Below are positions 59,224 through 64,000 of a DNA stretch of 64,000 nt, in pieces. The position numbers were made by a program, and so were the translations under genes. The DNA is from Cryobacterium glucosi (GTDB lineage: Bacteria; Actinomycetota; Actinomycetes; Actinomycetales; Microbacteriaceae), in assembly GCF_004402235.1 (NCBI RefSeq), contig NZ_SOFS01000043.1, positions 104,396 to 168,395 of the forward strand. Reading direction: 5' to 3'. Below the pieces are notes generated by a model. That model searched no databases and was not told the DNA's origin. It saw only the letters and a program-made list of their open reading frames with translations. Each line of letters opens with the position of its first letter. Position 1 is the stretch's first letter.

Positions 59224-59753
59224 TCGGCGGGGTGGGCCGGATGCCACAGTTTAGTGGCAGCATCCTTTTCGTAGGCCTTGCCGTCCGGGTAGCTCACGAG
59301 CTCGAACTGCATGCCCCAGGGGCTGCGGAAGTAGACCCAGCGCTGGCCGGTGCTCCAGCTGGAGCTCGACGTCGGTGCGCCCATGATCTCCACACCGTGC
59401 TCCTGCAGGTGCTCGAGGGCGGCATCGAAGTCGTCCACGTAGAACGCCAGGTGATGCCCGCCGATGTCGCTGTTCCTCGGTTCGGGAGCAGCGCCATCCG
59501 CCGGCTCGTACTGGAAGACCTCGAAGTTCGGCCCGTGACCGCATCGGAAGAATCGGAGTTCGCGCATCACCGTGCGCGGGTGCACGCCGAGGTGCTCGAG
59601 CATCCACTCGTCGTCGGGGTGGGCGAACGGCCCGAGCGCGTAGACGAGCTCGCAGCCGATCACGTCGACCAGGAACCGCTCGGCCTCGTCGAGGTCGGGA
59701 ACCGTGAAACCGATGTGTTCCGTGCCGCGCAGACCCGGGATGCCGTGGACCAT
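59220..59753 (-). CDS. VOC family protein (dioxygenase/glyoxalase fold)
   Basis: 177 aa. GTEHIGFTVPDLDEAERFLV, NFEVFQYEP, IGGHHLAFYVDDFDAALEHL, and YFRSPWGMQFELVSYPDG give metal ligands His, Glu, His and Glu. It is longer than the VOC protein at 42247, with a Lys/Trp-rich C-terminal tail (ATKLWHPAHPAE). ATG 59753 has AAGGAG well placed. Forms a two-gene operon with the GntR regulator and is divergent from the E1-E2 operon. A metal-dependent lyase, isomerase or dioxygenase of the same pathway is inferred. Confidence 0.9.
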   Translation of the reverse strand: MVHGIPGLRGTEHIGFTVPDLDEAERFLVDVIGCELVYALGPFAHPDDEWMLEHLGVHPRTVMRELRFFRCGHGPNFEVFQYEPADGAAPEPRNSDIGGHHLAFYVDDFDAALEHLQEHGVEIMGAPTSSSSWSTGQRWVYFRSPWGMQFELVSYPDGKAYEKDAATKLWHPAHPAE

Positions 59754-59786
59754 CGAGAACTCCTTCGTTCGTCGTTGATTTCTCTC

Positions 59787-59797
59787 ATTGTATCCAA
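59787..59797 (-). promoter_or_regulatory. Candidate GntR site 1
   Basis: TTGGATACAAT on the minus strand, containing TACAAT as a possible -10 for the VOC-gntR operon. Confidence 0.5.
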
Positions 59798-59843
59798 AGA
59801 CCCGAAATCCGTGCATCCAGATCGGAGATATTGCGGACAATCC

Positions 59844-59872
59844 TTGGCATTGGATTCAATCAACGATACAGT
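59844..59872 (+). promoter_or_regulatory. Promoter of the E1-E2 operon with candidate GntR site 2
   Basis: TTGGCA (59844-59849), exact 17-bp spacer, TACAGT (59867-59872). Site 2, TTGGATTCAAT (59850-59860), fills the spacer and differs from site 1 at one of 11 positions. Confidence 0.6.
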
Positions 59873-59926
59873 GTTGGTCACATGTAGTCGATCCCCGCGA
59901 TCGACACGACCAATGGAGACCGGCAC

Positions 59927-62113
59927 ATGCCTGAACGACGACGTTTGGATCCCCTGGCCCCGTGGATCGAACTCAGCACCACGGCGCAGGACTGGGCGAG
60001 TGCGGACCCGGCACTCCTGGCCACCATGCTCGGCCAGCTGCATCTCATCCGTGCCTTCGAAGAAACCGTGCTCGAACTCGCCGGCGAGGGCCTCGTGCAC
60101 GGGCCAGCGCACTCCAGCATCGGCCAGGAGGGCGGGGCGGTCGGCTCGATCGTCGGCCTCGGGTCGACGGATGCGATCAACGGCTCGCACCGAGGGCACC
60201 ACCAGTTCCTCGCCAAGGCGATCAACCATGTCTCCGGCGGCGCCCTCGACCCCGCGGCGCTCGTGACCGCGGACATTCAGACCGTGCTGCAGCGCACCCT
60301 CGCCGAGATTCTCGGGCTCGCCCAGGGCTACTGCCGGGGCCGCGGCGGCTCGATGCACCTGCAGTGGTTCGAGGCCGGCGCGCTCGGCACCAACGCGATC
60401 GTCGGCGGCGGGGTTCCGCTCGCGGCCGGCAACGCCTGGGCCCAGAAGCACGCGGGAACGACGGATGTCACGGTGAGCTACTTCGGGGACGGCGCGACCA
60501 ACATCGGCTCGGTCCTTGAAACGATGAACCTCGCTTCGGCGTGGAAGCTGCCGCTTGCCTTCTTCATCGAGAACAACCTCTACGCTGTGTCGACCACGGT
60601 GGCCGAGTCGACCGGTGAGCCTCGGCTCTCTGCCCGCGCGCTCGGGTTCGGCATTCCCAGCTGGCGCGTCGACGGTATGGACCCGCTCGCCGTGCACCTG
60701 GCGACGAAGGAGGCCGAGCAGGTGATGCGGTCCGGCCAGGGACCCGCTGTCGTCGAGGTCGAGGTCTACCGCTTCTTCCACCAGAACGGACCGTACCCGG
60801 GCAGCGCCTTCGGCTACCGGACCAAGGAGGAAGAGGCGGCCTGGCGGGCCCGTGACCCGCTGGACCGGGTCGCCCGCGAAATGATCGCGCTCGGCCAGAT
60901 CGACACGGCCGGCATCGCCGCGGTGCGCGAGCAGGCCCTGTCCGCGATGCGGGATGCAGTGGCCCAGCTGCTCGAGGCCGACCCGGAGTCGGCGGGGAAG
61001 CGCCGGATCCGGCCGGAGCTCTGGCCCGACGTCGACTTCGTCAATGTCGGGGTGCGGGGCGACGCGAGCGAACTGACCGGACTGCGCACGCTCGAGCCGA
61101 CCGAATACCGGGGCGAGCTCGAAACAAAGAAGTTCGTCGACGCCGTCGCCGGCGTGATGGACCGCCGCATGGCAGAGGACGCACGGATCGTCGTGCTCGG
61201 CGAAGACGTGCACCGCCTCAACGGCGGCACGAACGGCGCCACCAAGGGGCTTGCGAAGAAGTTCGAGGGCCGTGTGCTCGGCACGCCGATCAGCGAGAAC
61301 GCGTTCGCCGGCCTCGGCGGCGGGATGGCGCTCGACGGGCGCTACCGCCCGGTCGTTGAATTCATGTATCCGGACTTCATGTGGGTGGCCGCCGACCAGG
61401 TCTTCAACCAGATCGGCAAGGCGCGGCACATGTTCGGCGGCGAGAATCCGGTGCCCCTCGTGCTGCGCACGAAGGTCGCGATGGGAAGCGGCTACGGCTC
61501 GCAGCACCTGATGGACCCCGCGGGCATCTTCGCGACGAGCCCCGGCTGGCGGATCGTCGCACCGTCATCGGCGGCTGACTACATCGGCCTGATGAACACC
61601 GCTTTGGCCCTGCAGGACCCGGTGCTCGTCATCGAGCATGTCGACCTCTATGCCGACAGCGGTGACGTGCCCGCCGGCGACCTCGACTACTTCATCCCGC
61701 TGGGGAGGGCGGCCCTGCGCCGTGAAGGCACCGACGTCACCGTGATCAGCTACCTGTCCATGGTCAAGCACTCCCTCGAGGCCGTCGAACTGACCGGCAT
61801 GAGCGCCGACGTCGTCGACTTGCGCTGGCTCGACCGGGCCTCGATCGACTGGGAGACCATCGGCACGAGCATCCGCAAGACCAACAGCGTGCTCATCGTC
61901 GAACAGGGGGCCCGCGGCACGTCGTATGGTGCCTGGCTGTCCGATGAGATCCAACGCCGGTTCTTCGACTACCTCGACCAGCCGGTCGAACGCGTGACCG
62001 GCGGCGAGGCAAGCCCGAGCATCTCACGCGTGCTCGAGCGGGCGGCCATTGCGCGCACCGAGGACGTCGTCGCCGGCCTCGAGATCATCAAGCTCGGTCT
62101 GGGAACCCGCTGA
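59927..62113 (+). CDS. 2-oxoacid dehydrogenase E1 component, fused alpha and beta subunits
   Basis: 728 aa. Residues about 20-340 are the alpha subunit (TPP site GDGATNIGSVLETMNLASAW ... ENN; HQFLAKAI; GRGGSMH). Residues about 395-725 are the beta subunit (VVLGEDVHRLNGG, PISENAFAGLGGGMALDGRY, FVEFMYPDF-like VVEFMYPDFMWVAADQVFNQ, GYGSQHL). The enzyme decarboxylates a 2-oxoacid (or acetoin) and passes the acyl group to the lipoyl arm of E2. Fused alpha-beta E1 enzymes exist but are less common than split ones. Its stop shares one base with the E2 start. Confidence 0.92.
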   Translation: MPERRRLDPLAPWIELSTTAQDWASADPALLATMLGQLHLIRAFEETVLELAGEGLVHGPAHSSIGQEGGAVGSIVGLGSTDAINGSHRGHHQFLAKAINHVSGGALDPAALVTADIQTVLQRTLAEILGLAQGYCRGRGGSMHLQWFEAGALGTNAIVGGGVPLAAGNAWAQKHAGTTDVTVSYFGDGATNIGSVLETMNLASAWKLPLAFFIENNLYAVSTTVAESTGEPRLSARALGFGIPSWRVDGMDPLAVHLATKEAEQVMRSGQGPAVVEVEVYRFFHQNGPYPGSAFGYRTKEEEAAWRARDPLDRVAREMIALGQIDTAGIAAVREQALSAMRDAVAQLLEADPESAGKRRIRPELWPDVDFVNVGVRGDASELTGLRTLEPTEYRGELETKKFVDAVAGVMDRRMAEDARIVVLGEDVHRLNGGTNGATKGLAKKFEGRVLGTPISENAFAGLGGGMALDGRYRPVVEFMYPDFMWVAADQVFNQIGKARHMFGGENPVPLVLRTKVAMGSGYGSQHLMDPAGIFATSPGWRIVAPSSAADYIGLMNTALALQDPVLVIEHVDLYADSGDVPAGDLDYFIPLGRAALRREGTDVTVISYLSMVKHSLEAVELTGMSADVVDLRWLDRASIDWETIGTSIRKTNSVLIVEQGARGTSYGAWLSDEIQRRFFDYLDQPVERVTGGEASPSISRVLERAAIARTEDVVAGLEIIKLGLGTR

Positions 62114-63441
62114 TGGCAACGCTCGTGCGCATGCCGGAGGTGCTCGCCAATGCCGCAGAAGCCGCCATCCAGACCTGGCTGGTGAAGGTGGGCGACACTG
62201 TGGCGATCGGCCAGCCGCTCGCCGAGATCGAAACGGAGAAGGCGGTCGTCGAGTACCGCGCCGAGACGGAAGGTGTGCTCGCGCGCGTCATCGTCCCCGA
62301 GGGCGTGCCCGTCGAAGTGGGCGTGCCGATCGGCGTGATCGCCGCCGTCGGTGAGGCGGAGTCGGACATCGATGCCTTCCTCGCCGGGGACGTCCCGGAG
62401 CAGGCAGGGCCGGCGACCCCGGTGACGGCGGCCGCGGAGGCGGCGACGCCGGTCGGAGTGGTCCCGGCCGAATCGGCCCCGGACGGGGCGCAGGTACCGC
62501 TCGCCGCAGCCAGCGGCCAGCGTCAATTCGCCAGTCCGCTCGTGCGCCGCATCGCCAGGGAACGCGCGCTCGACCTATCCCGCGTCGTCGGCAGTGGCCC
62601 GAACGGGCGGATCGTGCGCCGGGACCTCGACACCCTCAAGCCCGCGCCCGTGACTGCAGCCGAGTCCCGGCCCGAGCCCGTCATGCCTGTGGCGTCTCCT
62701 GCGGTGTCCGTTCCAGCGGCACTCTCGGCCCGCACCACCGGCACATCCGTGGTCGACGCCTCCGGGTTCACCGATGTTCCCCACACGGGGATGCGACGGG
62801 CGATCGCGCGCCGCCTGACCGAGAGCAAGTCGACGGTTCCACACTTCTACATCACGGCGGACTGCCGCGTCGAGCGCCTCCTCGCCCTCCGCGGCGAGAT
62901 CAACGCGACGTCGCCGCGGAAGATCTCGGTCAACGACTTTGTGGTCAAGGCCGTCGCGGTAGCGCTTGTCCGGGTGCCCGCGGCGAACGTGATCTGGACC
63001 GAGACCGCTACGAGACGATTCGAGCACGTCGATCTCTCGGTGGCGGTGTCCACCGAAACGGGACTGCTCACTCCGGTCCTGCGTGGCGTCGACGGCCTCA
63101 CGCTGACGAGCATCAGCGAGAGGGTCGCCGACCTCGCCGGACGGGCGCGGAAGGGGAAGCTGAGGCAAGAGGAACTCGAGGGCGGCAGCTTTGCCGTCTC
63201 GAATCTCGGCATGTTCGGGGTCGACCAGTTCTCGGCCATCCTGAACCCGCCCCAGTCCGGCATTCTCGCCGTCGGCGCCGCGAAACAACGGCCGGTCGTC
63301 GACGCGGGACAGCTCTCGGTCGGCACCGTGATGACCGTCACCCTCTCGGCCGATCACCGTGTGGTCGACGGTGCGGTGGCCGCCGAATGGATGGCGCAGT
63401 TCGTGGCCTGTATCGAGAATCCACTCTCTATAATCATTTGA
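62113..63441 (+). CDS. 2-oxoacid dehydrogenase E2 component (dihydrolipoamide acyltransferase)
   Basis: 442 aa. One lipoyl domain at residues 1-78 with the lipoylation lysine at about 43 (EIETEKAVVEY), Ala/Pro linker, peripheral-subunit-binding domain at about 138-175 (FASPLVRRIARERALDLSRV), second linker, and the catalytic domain from about 215 with the active-site SADHRVVDG near the end. The ATG shares the base 62113 with the E1 stop TGA. No E3 (dihydrolipoamide dehydrogenase) follows, so a general E3 is presumably used. A lipoate ligase lies at 109. Confidence 0.94.
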   Translation: MATLVRMPEVLANAAEAAIQTWLVKVGDTVAIGQPLAEIETEKAVVEYRAETEGVLARVIVPEGVPVEVGVPIGVIAAVGEAESDIDAFLAGDVPEQAGPATPVTAAAEAATPVGVVPAESAPDGAQVPLAAASGQRQFASPLVRRIARERALDLSRVVGSGPNGRIVRRDLDTLKPAPVTAAESRPEPVMPVASPAVSVPAALSARTTGTSVVDASGFTDVPHTGMRRAIARRLTESKSTVPHFYITADCRVERLLALRGEINATSPRKISVNDFVVKAVAVALVRVPAANVIWTETATRRFEHVDLSVAVSTETGLLTPVLRGVDGLTLTSISERVADLAGRARKGKLRQEELEGGSFAVSNLGMFGVDQFSAILNPPQSGILAVGAAKQRPVVDAGQLSVGTVMTVTLSADHRVVDGAVAAEWMAQFVACIENPLSIII

Positions 63442-63456
63442 AGTCGGCGGGCTCTG

Positions 63457-63768
63457 ATGACCGTCGACTTCCCCGTGAGCAAAGGCGCGCATATGGATCC
63501 CCGACTCGAACGTCTCGTAGCAGAGCGGGCATCCCTTGCCGCGGAATCGGAACGGCTGGCCGCGCTCCTCGCTGCAGAACGGAGCGGCAGGGCGCTGCGA
63601 GCGATCTCCCTCGCCTACGGGACGGGCTGCAAGGATGACTTCGAGCGGGAGCGCCAATGCCGCGCGGATGAAGAGCAGATGAAGCAGGTGCGTTCCCTCA
63701 CTCGCGCCCTCGATCGTCAGTACCACCATCTGACCACAAGCGCCCGCGCCGCCCGCGAAAGCGGGTGA
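63457..63768 (+). CDS. Small hypothetical coiled-coil protein
   Basis: 103 aa from ATG 63457, or 91 aa from ATG 63493 (MDPRLERLVAERASLAAESE), which has AAAGG upstream and is the more natural start. The sequence is largely a charged Ala/Glu/Arg helix with one patch AYGTGCKDDFERERQC containing two Cys. No family recognised. It lies 15 bp after the E2 stop, on the same strand. Its last codons (ESG, stop) are inside hairpin repeat B3. Confidence 0.55.
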   Translation: MTVDFPVSKGAHMDPRLERLVAERASLAAESERLAALLAAERSGRALRAISLAYGTGCKDDFERERQCRADEEQMKQVRSLTRALDRQYHHLTTSARAARESG

Positions 63769-63814
63769 ATCGTCGTTCTGTCGCGCTCAGAACGACGATT
63801 CACCCGCTTTCGCG
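63754..63814. repeat. Intergenic hairpin repeat, subfamily B copy 3
   Basis: Perfect 27-bp stem starting CGCGAAAGCGGGTGAATCG, loop TCGCGCT. It contains the stop codon of the plus-strand small gene (TGA 63766-63768) and of the minus-strand HxlR gene (TGA 63789-63787). Confidence 0.9.
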
Positions 63815-64000
63815 CCAGGGAAAGCGGGCGTGCCGGTGATCTCGTCGGCGTTGTCCGCGATCCAGTCCATCAGGGGGACGAGGCGGTCGGCGAGCTCGTG
63901 GCCCCTGGCCGTCAACTCATAGTCGACGCGCGGCGGGATCGTCGCCTGCGCCTCCCGGTTCACGAAGCCGTCTGACTCGAGGGTGCGCAGGGTCGATGCG
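63787..64000 (-). CDS. HxlR family regulator, C-terminal part
   Basis: Partial; the N-terminus is outside the window. The minus strand reads ASTLRTLESDGFVNREAQAT, PPRVDYELTARGHELADRLV, PLMDWIADNADEITGTPAFP, the winged-helix second half of HxlR/MarR-like one-component regulators (RxxPPRVxYxLTxxG). The stop is within hairpin repeat B3, which encodes its final residues GAKAGESSF. Confidence 0.9.
   Translation of the reverse strand, partial: ASTLRTLESDGFVNREAQATIPPRVDYELTARGHELADRLVPLMDWIADNADEITGTPAFPGAKAGESSF

Noticed and set aside
59754..59840. Longer start for the VOC protein at 59753
   Set aside because: The extension has no ribosome site and covers the promoter region; ATG 59753 has AAGGAG at good spacing.
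1..64000. CRISPR arrays, insertion sequences, rRNA genes, replication origin
   Set aside because: No regularly spaced repeats, no transposase genes, no rRNA and no DnaA-box cluster or dnaA/parA genes were seen.

Overview
The window is a high-GC actinobacterial chromosome segment. Frequent GTG starts, LacI/CebR-like sugar control, an F420-type LLM flavoenzyme, MmyB-like XRE regulators and very common GGATGC words suggest Microbacteriaceae; this placement is an inference from gene content. I see 54 protein genes or gene fragments, two tRNA-Ser genes, one small tRNA-integrated island and six related intergenic hairpins.

Layout. 1-3.5 kb: hydrolase tail, lipoate ligase, divergent GNAT and orphan DNA methyltransferase, LLM oxidoreductase. 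3.6-8.4 kb: CebR-like LacI repressor divergent from a sugar ABC operon (binding lipoprotein and two permeases) with two tandem operators. 8.5-14.4 kb: NAD(P)-binding protein, DHA2 exporter, VanY-type carboxypeptidase and two secreted amidase-domain proteins. 14.5-21.9 kb: pgm, pheA, lipid kinase, serS, HAD phosphatase, tRNA-Ser(UGA) and an LCP protein. 22.06-26.09 kb: a 4-kb island between 24-bp direct repeats derived from the 3' end of tRNA-Ser(GCU). It holds an integrase remnant, an SDR, an esterase and a TetR regulator. 26.1-32.7 kb: rarA, YjbR-type gene, TetR, quinone oxidoreductase, membrane protein, pgi and arr (rifampin ADP-ribosyltransferase). 32.8-42.1 kb: XRE-SDR and XRE-aldo/keto reductase pairs, an F420-reductase-like gene, a baeRF-like protein, a second aldo/keto reductase and a large GGDEF-EAL protein.

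42.2-63.5 kb looks like one catabolic region. A ribose-type ABC system (permease, lipoprotein, fused two-NBD ATPase plus permease) is followed by a 3-hydroxyisobutyrate-dehydrogenase-like enzyme, an internally deleted SDR, an unusual M24 protein, four medium-chain zinc dehydrogenases, a PRISE-like reductase, an EboE-like TIM barrel, a VOC protein, and a 2-oxoacid dehydrogenase with fused E1 alpha-beta and an E2. Three separate operator families occur here. Two have obvious local regulators (XRE-cupin, GntR/FCD). The third (21-bp palindrome TTGTGCAGT-N3-ACTGTACAA) sits in front of the transporter/VOC and the M24 operons and has no regulator gene beside it. The substrate is unknown; I consider this the best candidate for an undescribed pathway. 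The window ends in a partial HxlR-type regulator.

Two window-wide signals stand out. First, six palindromes of about 60 bp in two subfamilies share CGCGARAG ends and lie mostly in convergent junctions. Second, many genes have a -10 like TANNCT placed 6-7 nt before the start codon, so they are probably transcribed as leaderless mRNAs, including divergent pairs with back-to-back promoters (GNAT/methyltransferase, pgm/pheA, lipid kinase/serS).
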